From assembly GCA_035772735.1 (NCBI GenBank), contig JASDFA010000010.1, forward strand, positions 123,266,501 through 123,330,500: DNA of 64,000 bases, in the 5' to 3' direction. The notes beneath the pieces are model-generated. The model saw only the letters and a list, made by a program, of their open reading frames with translations, made no database searches and had not been told where the DNA came from. How positions within the stretch are numbered: position 1 is the first letter of the stretch; each line of letters starts with the position of its first letter. Source of the DNA: Datura wrightii (taxonomy: Eukaryota; Streptophyta; Magnoliopsida; Solanales; Solanaceae). The position numbers were made by a program, and so were the translations under genes. Shown here in pieces: positions 35,657-47,032 of this stretch.

Positions 35657-35669
35657 AAGTGTGGGGTAG
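35657..35669 (+). other. terminal polypurine tract of D
   Basis: AAGTGTGGGGTAG directly precedes the 3' LTR start TGATTTTGG. Confidence 0.85.
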
Positions 35670-36415
35670 TGATTTTGGACATATTTACGTGCCCAAGTGC
35701 TATTTTATAACTTAATTTTATCCATATTGGTTAATTTAATTAATTACATTCTCATGTATTTGTGTATATTTTTGTGCAGAACTAACCAAAATGATTAGTC
35801 TTTATTTTGTAGGTGCAATATACTTAGGAGGGACTAAAAGTGATGGTTAATTCTTAATATGAAAGCACGGAGTGAATGCCAAGAAGGAAGATTAATGTCG
35901 CATGAAAAGAGGGTTGCTAGCACGGGCCAGCGTGCCACACCGGGTAGGCAGTGCGTGGGGCAGTGTGCCACACTAGGCAAGTAGTGTGCTCAGTAGTGTG
36001 CCATGCCTGGTGGATGGCATGCCGATGTTGAGTATCATGTGAACACAAGGGCCAGGCAAGGCATAAGCCCAGCACAATGGTGTCGTGCCACGACAAGTGA
36101 TCTCCGCACCCAGTGGCATGCATGCCAGGCAACATGCACGTCTTCACCCATGCCATGCTCTAGGCCGAAGTCCAGTAGGCCTGCATGACAAGGCCGTGTC
36201 ACGTTGGCTGTGCTGCATGACCAGTAGCGCGACCCGGAGCTGTTTCACCCACAACTAATTTTTGGCATTTTTTTCATTTATTAAAAATTCAACACTTAGC
36301 TCCTATTTTCATATCACGAAATATTTTTGGGAAAGCTGAGAGAAGAGAGGGGAGAAATGAGGAACTTAACCCAGGGTTCGAATTCTTCACTTCTCTTTTA
36401 ACCATTCTTGTAACT
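35670..36415 (+). repeat. 3' LTR of element D, first segment
   Basis: It matches 23198-23930, with CG-rich U3 at about 35920-36240, and is cut by E after TAACT (36411-36415). It continues at 54359. Two changes in the tip (TGATTTTGGACA) weaken the inverted repeat. Confidence 0.87.
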
Positions 36416-38614
36416 TGTCATACCCCGAAAGCCCAAAGATCTTACCCGGGAGTTGAAACGGAGAAAAACTTAAAATTTGGCATTAGGCATAGAACGAGTC
36501 GGGAGGTGACCCATTGGTGTAGCCCATGAGTCGTGATATCCATGTGAAGACTTGGAAATTTGGGAAATTGGATCCGCAAGGGGCATGACCATGAGTCATG
36601 GTCAGGCCCCACGACTCGTTAGGTCAGTCGTGGGGAGTGGTGTTTGAGTAAAGAGGGAAATGAGGATAGTGTACTTGACGGAAGGACCCTATGAGTCGTG
36701 GTCACTCCCCACAATTCGTGGGATTAGTCTTGACCAAGAAGGGAATAATTTTATTGAGGCTAAGGGAGTGTACCAAACGTATGGTGACCACGAGTCGTGG
36801 TCACTTGGTAACGAGTCGTCAAGTCTTCCGTCATGAGCCCAGCAGAATTGAGAAGTAGTGAACTTCACGGATCATGCCATGAGTCGTGACCCTTGAGGAT
36901 GAGTCATAGGGTCCCTCGTTAGGACTAGCTGACAGTTATTTTCTGCAAATTTAGTAAGGGCTATTCCGTAATTCCTAAGCTTCTAAGGCCTAAACTACGT
37001 CATTTTGAGTTATGAATAATGACTTTTAAAGGGGTTAAGTTCATTTTAGGCCATTTTCATATCCATGCATGCAAGAGTGATAGTCTAGAGAGGCGATCAA
37101 GGCAATCCTTCAAGGTCTTTCTTCAATTTCTTCTTGGGTATTCAAGGAAGTTTTAGAATCAGCCAGAATCAGGTATGTAGGGTTATGAGTGCATGTTTTC
37201 ATTCACACCCATGCCCAATCTCTCCTAATTAATAAAGATTTGTTCAAAAATCTTATAGGGTTTTATCTTAAATCATGTGAAAATCTAATGATCTATCTGA
37301 TGGGTTATTATTTTTCATGATTTGTACCATATTTTATGAATTATGATCATATTCTACAACTAATTCAATTATAAATTTATTGATTTCAATTTCTACTAAA
37401 TTATGCCTAATTATGCATGTCCTATGATGAATTGAGTTATGATCTCTACTACTATCATTGATATTCATAAACCCATCATGATTTATGAATCATAATATAG
37501 ATTTATTCAAATGCCCATTATGAATTTATGATTTACAAAGCCTATACATGATCTATAAGTATGCATGAACCTCATGATTTTACTAATTATGTTTTGGCTG
37601 ACTCACGGGCTTTACCCTCATGGCTAGTCACGTACTTACAAGCATTCTTATGATTATCATGATTTAACTAGCCCATGAATCTCATGTATATTATCCTATG
37701 AGCACTATATATGTTTTGGGAGTAGTATTCAACACCAAGTAGGTTCAGTGCCCAGGTTTTGCCTCGAATCTCAAAACTACGTGCCACCGTAGGACATGAT
37801 AGGACCTCCCTTATGACTGCCCCCTTGCCAAAATGGGACCTTTCATGTGTGATATCACTCCCTTCATGGTTCTACCCTTGGAAAGGTACAAACACCCTCC
37901 CCATTAGGGATTTACAAGTCGGGCACCATGTGTCCTCATATGGGGTATGTCGGTTATAAGAATCTCCCATTGTTCCGCATGTTTTATGCATTGATATGTT
38001 TATGTTATTTGGATCAAGTGATGATTTAATTAAGTTTCTCTCATGACTATGATAATGAATGGTTTATGAACGATTTGAAAACCTTGAGCCTTATGTTATC
38101 TTACGGTATGTATGTTACGAGCATGTTGTCCAACTCTTATGGTCGTTTATAAGCTTTTATGTATTTTTAAATATCTGTTTTACTTACCTTACATATTTAT
38201 TACATTCCACGTACTGATTGCATACTCTATGCTGTATTGTTTCATGATACAAGACCCGACTCTCAAGCTCAACCCCGTTCATAGTCAGACTTCAGAGTTA
38301 GCACCTTCGTTGTTGGTGAGTCCTCATTTCCCGAGGACTAGACTTATTCAAATTTTCTATATGTACTTTCAGTTTTAGCTGTATTGAGTTAGTTGGGTCT
38401 TGTCCCATCAACTCGTCATGATTAGAGGCTCTCAGACATATGGTTGTATTCAACTTCAACTTGTGTGTTTAATCTAGACTTCTGTATGATTATCTTGTTG
38501 ATTCTTCTATTTTATTGATCGAGTTAGATGTATTCTTATGCCATGGGTCGACTTAGAGTCTCTCAGGGCTCCTTGTCCCGTGTTATGATCCGGGCCTCCA
38601 TTCGGGTCGTGACA
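36416..38614 (+). repeat. 5' LTR of element E
   Basis: It starts TGTCATACCCCG and ends TCGGGTCGTGACA before the primer site. It has palindromes in the first 500 bp and an AT-rich rest. The first part differs clearly from the 3' LTR while the remainder is almost identical. Confidence 0.9.
36784..36804. promoter_or_regulatory. 21-nt U3 palindrome of element E
   Basis: Arms GTGACCACGA and TCGTGGTCAC are perfectly complementary around a single G. The 3' LTR has the same site near 52484 with one mismatch. It contains CACGAGTCGTGG, the module repeated in C, L and I. Confidence 0.6.
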
Positions 38615-38618
38615 AACT

Positions 38619-38630
38619 TGGTATCAGAGC
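38619..38630 (+). other. primer binding site of E (initiator tRNA-Met type)
   Basis: TGGTATCAGAGC lies four bases after the 5' LTR. Confidence 0.93.
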
Positions 38631-38823
38631 AATAGGTTTGAAGTGTCCTAGGGTGTTTGAAATCCGTATTAAGTAGAGTCTTTTCCATGTGTGTGAAGCG
38701 TGCCACACTTATCACGAAGAGGCTACGAGACATTTAGGAAATGTTCCCTTATTTCATGATCTATGTCGTGTGATGAAATATCTCCGTATCCTTCTAATTC
38801 ATGCTATTTGCAATTGCAAAATC

Positions 38824-39960
38824 ATGGATCCGCAAAGAATGAATGGTAGGAGGAATAGAAACAGAGACGGCCATGTGAATGGCAATGGGAACGGGCACCA
38901 GCAGGCCCCACCAGTTCAGGAGCACCAGGCACCAGAGCTAGTTTCCCATGCTGAGTTTTGGGTTGCTATTCAGATGCTTGTGCAAGTCTTGACTGCTCAA
39001 GTCAATCAGTAGGCGGTTGCACATATTCCGCAAAATGGCAATGCAGTGGTGGCTCGATTCAAGGATTTCTTGAGGATGAACCCGCCGGAGTTCCTTGGGT
39101 CAAACGTAGATGAGGACCCGCATGAATTCATCGATGAGATTTGAAGATCACCCAGGTCATGGGGGTGATAAATGGAGAGTGCATTGATTTGACCTCTTAT
39201 CAACTAAAACGGGTGGCGCATAAGTTGTTTAAGCAATGGAGAGTCAGTAGGGTAGTGGGGGCAGGCCCTATAGGTTGGGAAGAGTTTCATGCAGCCTTTC
39301 TGGATTGGTTCTTCCCTTGCGAGATGAGGGAACTGAAGGCGGACGAGTTTGTAAATCTGAAATAGGGTGATATGTCTTTTTAGGGTACGCTCAGGAGTTC
39401 ACCCTCTTATCCAAGTATGCACCAGAGTTAGTAGCAAACCAGAGGGCTCGGGTGAGCCGATTTGTGCATGGAGTGGCGAACTACCTGGATAAGGACTGTA
39501 GGATCGCCATGCTGCATCAAGATATAGATTTTCCTTGTATCGTATTGCATGCTAAGTAGATGGAATCAACGTATTGGAGGCAGAGACAGGCTAAGAGGGC
39601 TAGGATAGACAATTATGGAATTTCTCAGCCTAGATCAGGGGGTGGACAGTGCCAGCAGTCTCATCACAGGTCTTTTTCTCCAGCACCATCATCAGCTAGT
39701 ACACCATCAAGATCATGAGGGGATTGAAGGAGCAGGGCTTCAGATTCGAGGGACCAGGGTAGCATACAAATAGAGCGTATTTTCCCAGTTTGTGCAAGGT
39801 GCAGAAAGAATCACACAGGAAGGTGCCTAGATGGCTCAAATGCTTGTTTTGGGTGTGGAATACCCAGACACAGACTCAGGGATTGCCCTTCGGCCAGATC
39901 AGGGGGTGGCGAAACCCGTATGCCAGCTGCTAGTTCAGCCGCTACAGCAGCACGTCCCTC
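38824..39960 (+). pseudogene. gag of element E, broken
   Basis: It starts MDPQRMNGRRNRNRDG, followed by VAIQMLVQVLTAQ, FLRMNPPEFLG, TSYQLKRVAHKLF and FHAAFLDWFF, parallel to C gag. Breaks are a TAG at 39010-39012, a frameshift near 39135, a TAG after FVNLK and a further shift. The knuckle region near 39790-39890 reads CARCRKNH...C and CFGCG-PRHRLRDC across frames. Confidence 0.85.
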
Positions 39961-40039
39961 TCAGTAGGTTGCCTCGACTAGTTCAGTTGGCGGTCAGCAC
40001 CAAAATAGGTTCTACGCCTTTGCAACCCATTAGGAGTAG

Positions 40040-40544
40040 GAGACTTCGCCCGGATGTGGTTACTGGTATGTTACGAGTGTTTCACCTTGATGCTTATTCT
40101 TTGTTAGATCCAGGGGCTACCTTGTCCTTTGTGACACCTTATATTGCTAGTAGCTTTGGAGTCAGTCCTGAAACTCTGTGAGAACCATTTTCAGTTTCTA
40201 CTCCCATTGGTGATTCGATTGTAGCTAGGCGGGTGTATAGAGGGTGCTCGATCACTATATTGAATAAAGTCACCTCCACAGACCTTGTAGAGTTAGCCAT
40301 GACTGACTTTGATTTTATTCTCGGTATGTATTGGTTGTATGCTTGTTATGCTTCTATTAATTGTAGAACTCGGGCAGTAGAGTTCAGATTTCTGGGTGAA
40401 CTAGTCCTAGAGTGGAAGCGTAGTTCAGCTGTGCCTGTAGGTCATTTTATTTCCTACCTTAAGGCCAGAAAGATGATTTCTAAGGGTTGTTTGTATCATC
40501 TATTTAGGGTTAAGGATGTTGAGTCCGAGACCCCGACTATCTAG
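40040..40544 (+). pseudogene. protease and linker of element E
   Basis: LRVFHLDAYSLLDPGATLSF keeps the catalytic Asp and GAT of the retropepsin motif. STPIGDS, VYRGCSITI and LAMTDFDFILGMYWL follow. A TGA lies at 40179-40181 and a TAG at 40542-40544, where C has CAG. Both stops are in the same frame as RT. Confidence 0.87.
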
Positions 40545-41795
40545 TCAGTTCCAGTAGTGCGTGAGTACCCAGAAGTATTCCCTCATGATTTATCGAGTGT
40601 TTATCTTAAGAGGGAAATTGATTTTGGAATTAACCTTTTTCCTAACATGAAGCCTATATCTATCCCTCCTTACAGAATGGCTTCAGCCGAGCTGAAGGAG
40701 TTGAAGGATTAGTTGAAGGACCTGTTAGATAAGGGTTTCATTAGACCGAGCAAGTCCTGATGGGGTGCACTAGTCTTATTTATCCGAAAGAAGGATGGTT
40801 CCCTTCGGATGTGCATTGATTATCGGCTATAGAACAAGGTCACCGTCAAGAACAGGTATCCTTTACCCAGGATTAATGATTTATTTGACCAGCTTCAGGG
40901 TGCGAAGTATTTCTCGAAGATAGATCTAAGATCTGGGTACCATCAGCATAGGGTTTGGGAAAGTGACATCCCGAAGATAGCCTTCAGGAGGTTGTATGGT
41001 CATTATGAGTTTGTAGTTATGTCTTTTGGACTAATGAATGCTCCTACAACTTTTATGGAATTGATGAACATGGTGTTCAAGCCATACTTGGATATGTTCG
41101 TGATTGTGTTTATAGATGACATCCTGATATACTCCCGGAGCAAGGAGGAGAATGCCGCTCATTTGAGAATGGTGCTACCGACTCTCAAGGATCGCCAGTT
41201 ATATGCCAAATTCAGCAAGTGCGAGTTCTGGTTGAACTCCGTAGCATTTTTGGGCCTTGTGGTATCAAGTGAGGGCATAAAGGTGGATTCTCAGAAAATA
41301 GAGGCGGTGAAGAATTGGCCCAGATCGGTGAATTCTTTTGAAATCCAGAGCTTTATGGGTTTAGCTGGCTATAATCAGAGATATGTTGAAGGTTTCTCAT
41401 TGATTTCAGCACCTTTGAGCAAATTGACCCAGAAGAAGGTGAAATTCCAATGGTCAGAGGCTTGTGAGAAGAGCTTCCAAGAGTTGAAGACCCGACTTAA
41501 TTCGGCACCGGTGTTAACTCTGTCGGAGGGTACTGATGGGTTCATGGTATATTGTGATGCTTCAAGGATCGGACTTGGGTGTGTATTGATGCAGCGCGGG
41601 AAAGTTATAGCATATGCCTCTAGACAGTTGAAGGTTCATAAGAAGAATTACCCGACCCATGATCTTGAGTTGGCTGTAGTGGTATTCACCTTGAAGATAT
41701 GGTGACATTATTTATAGGGGGTCTACGTGGATGTGTTCATGAACCATAAGAGTTTTCAATATGTGTTTGCTCAGAAGGATCTTAATCTTCAGCAA
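40545..41795 (+). pseudogene. reverse transcriptase and RNase H of element E
   Basis: A continuous frame contains [66 protein letters not shown] and the catalytic [11 protein letters not shown] (about 41107-41140). [15 protein letters not shown], the RNase H motif [11 protein letters not shown] and [12 protein letters not shown] follow. Only the first 130 codons and the end carry stops; a 237-codon stretch from 40992 is open. The catalytic Asp pair and RNase H Asp are present. A frameshift near 41795 leads to the next segment. Confidence 0.92.
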
Positions 41796-41803
41796 AGGAG
41801 TGG

Positions 41804-42434
41804 TTGATGTTACTCAAGGACTACAATATGAGTGTGCTATACCGTCCGGGCAAGGCTAATGTAGTAGCAGATGCACTTAATAGACTCTCTATGGAGAGTG
41901 TCTCTCATGTGGATGAGGGAAAAAAGGAGCTGGTGAAAGATGTACATCGACTTGCAAGGTTGGGAGTTAGGTTGGTTGACTCGACCGATGGCGGTATTGT
42001 TGTTTAGAATGAATCATAATAATCCTTGGTGACCGATTTGAAAGCGAGGCAAGATGAGGACCCAATTTTGGTAAAGTTAAAGGAAGCCATTCAAAATCAG
42101 AAGGTAGAGGTCTTCTCGAAAGGGGGAGATGGTGTGCTTCGGTACCAAGGTCGCCTATGTGTTCTGGATGTTGATGATTTGAGGAGCCGAATGTTTCACG
42201 AGGCTCATGGATCTAGGTATTATATCCATCTAGGTGCCACCAAGATGTACTGTTACTTATAGGAAATCTATTCGTGGAATAGCATGAAGAAGGATATCGT
42301 AGAATTCGTGGCTAAGTGTCCGAACTATCAACAAGTAAAGGTTGAGCACCAGAGATCGGGAGATGTGCTTTAGGATATCAACATTCCTACTTTGAAATGG
42401 GAAGAAATTAATATGGATTTCATCGCAGGTCTAC
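41804..42434 (+). pseudogene. RNase H tail and integrase zinc-binding domain of element E
   Basis: It reads MSVLYRPGKANVVADALNRL, GDGVLRYQGRLCVLDVDDL, HEAHGSRYYIHLGATKMY and VAKCPNYQQVKVEH. The HHCC zinc site has its last Cys replaced by Tyr. The integrase reaches INMDFIAGL and is cut by G after TCTAC (42430-42434). It resumes near 50826. Confidence 0.88.
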
Positions 42435-42681
42435 TGATCTTGGGCAGATTTATATGCCCAAGTGATACTCAAAAGTATCATTTGCGCCTTGTTTATCTAG
42501 CAATGTGTATACATTTTCATGTAATTGGTAATAAAATGTGAATTTATACAAACCAACATCATTAGCATTGTTTTGTAGGTAAAATGTGATTTCGAGAAGC
42601 TAAAATGCATGTTGGATGATACCGGAGTTGGACTTGGATGCGAGTAAGGAAAAAGGCATAGGACTGCACGAATTAAAGGGG

Positions 42682-42718
42682 CTCCGCGATGGAGCCGTGT
42701 CACGCTGCCATCGCGGAG
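42682..42718. promoter_or_regulatory. U3 inverted repeat of element G
   Basis: CTCCGCGATGG (42682-42692) and CCATCGCGGAG (42708-42718) are perfect 11-bp arms around a 15-nt spacer. H carries the same structure with 9-bp arms and a 15-nt spacer near 60776-60808. It lies about 230 bp upstream of the TATA box. Confidence 0.65.
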
Positions 42719-42944
42719 GCATTCTGTCTGGAGGGTGAAAATTCATCCAATTTCCAGTGGAGGTTCGCGTCTGCTCCGTGGCACGGTGGCTAGCCTCCGC
42801 GTTGCACACCGTGCCACGTTGGTGTTTAATTTCTCGGACCCCCAGTTCCAGTGAGGGTCCGCGTTCACGGCGTGTCACGGAGGCAGTGCTCCGCGATGCA
42901 CTCCGTGACACGTTGCTCATTATTCCGGGAAAAATTCCCACTAG

Positions 42945-42952
42945 TATAAATA
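42945..42952 (+). promoter_or_regulatory. TATA box of the element G LTR
   Basis: TATAAATA lies downstream of the palindrome block. The same word is found at the homologous place in H (60543-60536, minus). Confidence 0.65.
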
Positions 42953-43863
42953 GAACACTTAAGTTCATTTTTCATAATTGAGACTTGGTGGAGCAAGGAC
43001 GTGGGTTACAGGCAGTTGAGGGACGAAAAGTTCAGGGTTTTTTCTCTCTTTCTTTCTTCTCTAATTCAATTGTTTGTATGATTAACACTCATTTTATGAT
43101 GATTAATCCACAAATGAGTGGCTAATTCCTTTCCTTGCTGAGGTTATGAACACTTGTCATGAATTTTGATTATTGATTATATGGTTTTTCATCTTTTTCT
43201 TCCATGTTGTTCTATTAATTCTTGTTTCTACTGCATTGGTGTGTGGCCTACATTAATGTACATCTAAAAAGTCTGATTTCACTCGAGAGAGCACGAAATT
43301 GGAAAGTTGTGAATTAATAGGATATTGTTCTTTACTTGGTTTGGGAAAATTGAGTTTTGATGAACCTTCAGGATAGAAATATACCTGAAAGTCGTATTAG
43401 TCAATTTAGGAACTGGAATTGTATGGCTAGAACATGAATTGCATTTGATCAAAGAAATGTAGACGGATGGTTCATGATTCTTAAGTGAGATTAAATACGA
43501 GAGTTTTAATCTCTTGGCAAATGTTCTTGGCTAGCAACTGGAAGAAAAGATTAACCAATTTATGATGATAGTCAGTTTCATTACATGTTCTTTAACCTCA
43601 GCATGCTTTTATCCATAGTCCAAATTCAAAGTAGATAATTGTTCGTAGTTTTAGTATAAAATTTATAAAACAAATTATTCAATTTTTGGTTATTTAGTTG
43701 TCAGCATATTTAGAAGTAAAAATATAGTATACTTGAGCAAATTGTACTTATCCCAAGTCTCTGTGGGATCGATACTTGGCTTACTAAAGCCACTTACTAC
43801 TTGTTCGACCACGTGCACTTGCGTGTCGGTTTTATAACCCCAAAACCAACCGAACAAAGTTTT

Positions 43864-43881
43864 TGGCGCCGTTGACAGGGA
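43864..43881 (+). other. primer binding site of G (tRNA-Asp-like)
   Basis: TGGCGCCGTTGACAGGGA lies seven bases after the LTR end and differs from the A and D sites only in the middle. Confidence 0.82.
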
Positions 43882-44012
43882 CTTGGCAATTGGTGAATTT
43901 GTTTTAAGTGTTAATTTACAGTATTTTCATTTTCTTAAGTGTTGACAACTTGGTCTTAGCCTGTATTTTGCAAACTTAATTGTTGTGAACACTGTCAAGA
44001 GACAAAGAGCTG

Positions 44013-46385
44013 GTGGAATCTTATATAGAGCCTGAACGTATATTTCACAGTAAACAGAGAGAAGCTCTACAAAGGAAGCTGCAGTTGCTCAGACAGACCA
44101 TTATGGAGCAACAGAATCCACCGGTTGTAAGGGCAGTGTTAGTGCCCGAAGAAGCAGCAGCAAGGCCGGTTTGCAAGGTGGCAATCCCACATGCCAACAA
44201 TGTTACATCCAGTATCCGCAAACTAGAGCCTGGAGGGAGATTTGAACTCAAGCAAAATATGGTGCAATTGTTGCACACAAGCGGGCAATTTACCGGTCTC
44301 CCTCATGAAGACCCACAACAGCATCTCCAAAACTTTTTGGAGATAAGTGACACTTACATACCCGCTGGAGTGTCACCTGATTATGTTCGGCTTACATTAT
44401 TTCCGTTCTCATTACTCGGAGAAGCCAAGAGGTGGTTGAAAGCTGAGCCACCAAATTCTATTTCAATGTGGGATGATCTTGCATGGAAGTTCTTGATAAG
44501 GTTTTTTCCCTCGGGTAAAACAGTAAGACTTAGAAGTCAAATTCTAAGTTTCAAATAGAGGGAGGGAGAAAATTTATATCAAGCCTGGGAGAGATTTAAA
44601 TCCATGTTGCGGGACTGTCCTCATCATCATCAGTCCAATGAGGTGTTGGTGCACACATTTATTGAGGGTTTGGAACCCCACACCAAAATATTGCTAGATT
44701 CAGCAGCTGGAGGGCAAGCGCTGGAAAAGACTTATGAGGAGTTGTATACCTTGCTAAACCGGATTTCACAGGGCAATCCAGAATGGAATGCTGATTCATC
44801 AAGAGGTGGGGTAAGGAAAGCAGCAGGAGTGCTTGAAGTGGATGGGTTTACAGCTATCGCTGCACAGATAGCTGCCTTGCAAAATCAATTGAACAACCAC
44901 TTCAGCAAGATGATTTTGAACCAGCCGTCAGCTCCAGTTAATGCAGTCCAGCAATTGTGGTGTGAAGTGTGTGGAAGCAGTGAGCACTCAGCTGAGTGCT
45001 GTGGAGCCAATCCTGACTCGGTAAACTTTGTGGGTAATGCACAAAGAAATCACCAGCAGTATGGTAGTAGCTACAATTGAAATTGGAGGAATCATCCTAA
45101 CTTCTCATGGGGTAGGAACAACCATCAAGGCCAAAGTTTGGGTCAGGGTGTGCAAAGGAATCAAGGAGGGCAACAGAACTACCAATCTCAATTCAGAAAT
45201 AACAATGCACCTCCTCCACCACCATCACCCAGCATTGAGGAGATGTTCAAGACCATGATAGCTAACCAAGCTCAATTGCAGGCTGACTATGTGAAATTGG
45301 CAGCCGAAGTGAAAAATAATCAGTTAGCTACCAAGGCTCTTGAGTATCAATTTGGGAAATTTGCTAGTGCCCAAAATACAAGGCCTAGAGGAGGACTGCC
45401 AAGCGACACAGATCCAAATCCCAAGCAGGTAAATGCAGTGACCACAAGGAGTGGTCTGCAGCTGAAGGAGGTGGAACCAGAAAGACCACCTCAACACTAG
45501 GGAGCAGCAGAAGTTGAGGGGGAGCAAAGTTCGGAAAGGGGGAAGACCAAAGAAGCTGAATCAGAAAGACCTCCACCCCCATTCCCTCAACGACTCAAGA
45601 AACACAAGGAGGAGGCGTGTTTCAAGAAATTCATGGAGGTGCTTAAACAGGTACATGTTAATTTACCTCTTGTTGATGTCTTGCAGGGAGTGCCTAAATA
45701 TGCCAAGTACATAAAGGACATCGTGGCCAACAAAAGTCCTTTGACTGAGTATGCTATGGTGGCTTTAACTGAGGAGTGCACTTCCCAGATCCAAAATAGA
45801 CTGCCCACAAAGTTAAAAGACCTTGGAAGTTTTACTATCTAGCTTACTATTGGGCAGAGCATCCGAGCTCGTGGATTGTGTGACCTGGGGGCCAGCATAA
45901 ATTTGATGCCATCTTCGGTATTCAGAAAGTTGGGTTTAGGGAGTCCTAGACCCACAACGGTGATATTGCAGTTGGCGGATCGATCCTTAGCTAGGCCGGA
46001 TGGCATTGTTGAGGATGTTCTAGTGCAAGTTGGCTCCCCAATTTTCCCGGTAGATTTTGTCGTGCTGGATTTTGAACCAGACGCGGAAGTCCCATTTATT
46101 TTGGGACGACCCTTCTTGGCAACCGGGAAAGCATTAATCGACGTAGCTGCGGGGCAACTGACAATGCGAGCACACGACAAGGTAGAGGTGTTCGATGTGT
46201 ATAAAGCACCTAAGCTCCCGATGGTGCATGAAGAACTCTCGGTGATCAATGTGATTGATCATGGTAATGCTAAGCATATGAAGCATTCCCGAGAGTTAAT
46301 GGGAAGACCACCGGATAGGTGTAAGCACTACTGGGGGGAGGACAATGATCGAGAGAAATCGTCCATCACCCTAGCGGACAATTGA
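44013..46385 (+). pseudogene. gag-protease of element G, one frame with four stops
   Basis: A 791-codon frame from MESYIEPERIF to ITLADN shows no frameshift. Stops are TAG (44556), TGA (45078), TAG (45498) and TAG (45840). Domains are an N-terminal coiled region, the capsid core (NMVQLLHTSGQF, LEISDTYIPAG, FSLLGEAKRWLKAEPPN, FLIRFFPSGKT), CEVCGSSEHSAECC (CCHC, about 44961-45002) and a Gln/Asn-rich linker. A proline-rich segment and a retropepsin-like domain (LCDLGASINLMP, VPFILGRPFLATGKALI) complete it. The start is the first ATG after the primer site, in frame with all motifs. In B and D the residue at the first stop is Gln or Lys context. Gag packages RNA and the protease would process it; RT is lacking. 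Confidence 0.87.
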
Positions 46386-46395
46386 GCTTAAATGA

Positions 46396-46443
46396 CGTCG
46401 AGCCGCGACGGTAAACCAGGCGCTGCACGGGAGGCAACCCGTG
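46396..46443 (+). ncRNA. tandem hairpin element of G with compensatory changes
   Basis: HP1 (46396-46410) is CGTCG AGCCG CGACG. HP2 (46426-46443) is CACGGGAGGCAACCCGTG. Relative to CTTGGG...CCCAAG in A, B and D, two stem positions changed on both sides (T-A to A-T and T-A to C-G), keeping six pairs and the AGGCAA loop. HP1 begins ten bases after the TGA of gag-PR. This is the best covariation evidence in the window. Confidence 0.82.
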
Positions 46444-46690
46444 AAAATTTTTTCTTTCATTTTGCAAAGTGTAAATAGATTTTTCTTTTTCTTTTTCTTG
46501 ATTGATTACAAAATTTTTCGTTTTAGTTAGTATTTTTTATTTTTAGTTAGGTGAAACCTATTATTCTAACCAATTTTAGTTAGTGAGATGATTTTCAAGT
46601 CAAAAGGAGAAAAATGTGCACAGAATCGTGAAGGAAAAGTCGAGGTATGAAAAATTAATAAAATGTAGAAGAGAGTGAGCTGGGGCGATA

Positions 46691-46904
46691 CCTCCGTGTC
46701 ACGGAGGAGGACCTCCGCGTTACCCTCCGTGGCACGTTAAGGTATAACCTGGAAATTTTAAAAATTTCCAGTTTGCTGTCCCGATGGCTCCGTGTCACGG
46801 AGGCAGTGCACCGTGATGCACTCCGTGACACGTTGCCTTGTATATCGCGATGGGTCACACCGGGTTGCCGGGTGACCCGCGTGTTTTTCTACCTTTTAAA
46901 CCCC
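46691..46904 (+). promoter_or_regulatory. internal palindrome cluster and TATA-like site upstream of ORF2
   Basis: Palindromes CCTCCGTGTCACGGAGG (46691-46707), GGAAATTT/AAATTTCC (46751-46769) and CTCCGTGTCACGGAG (46788-46802) resemble those of the LTR U3. TTTTAAACCCC follows at 46894-46904. Element I has the same order, with TATTTAAACCC at 56801-56791. It could be a second promoter for ORF2; that is inference. Confidence 0.5.
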
Positions 46905-47032
46905 GAATTCTTCCCTTTTCCCCTCATTTTCAATTTCCTCCACGACCAAACATCCCAAAACCCCTCTCCCATCAATGTGCCACGGCTTAAGGCAACAAAT
47001 TACCGAGTTTTCTTCGATTATTCAACTACAAG

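Larger units (their letters stand above)
42435..43856 (+). repeat. 5' LTR of element G
   Basis: It starts TGATCTTGGGCA and ends CCGAACA. The tip has arms 42439-42446 and 42455-42462, followed by a second inverted repeat (42463-42480, TGATACT/AGTATCA). The U3 block is CG-rich and TATAAATA is at 42945-42952. It is homologous to H 61055-59604. Confidence 0.88.
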
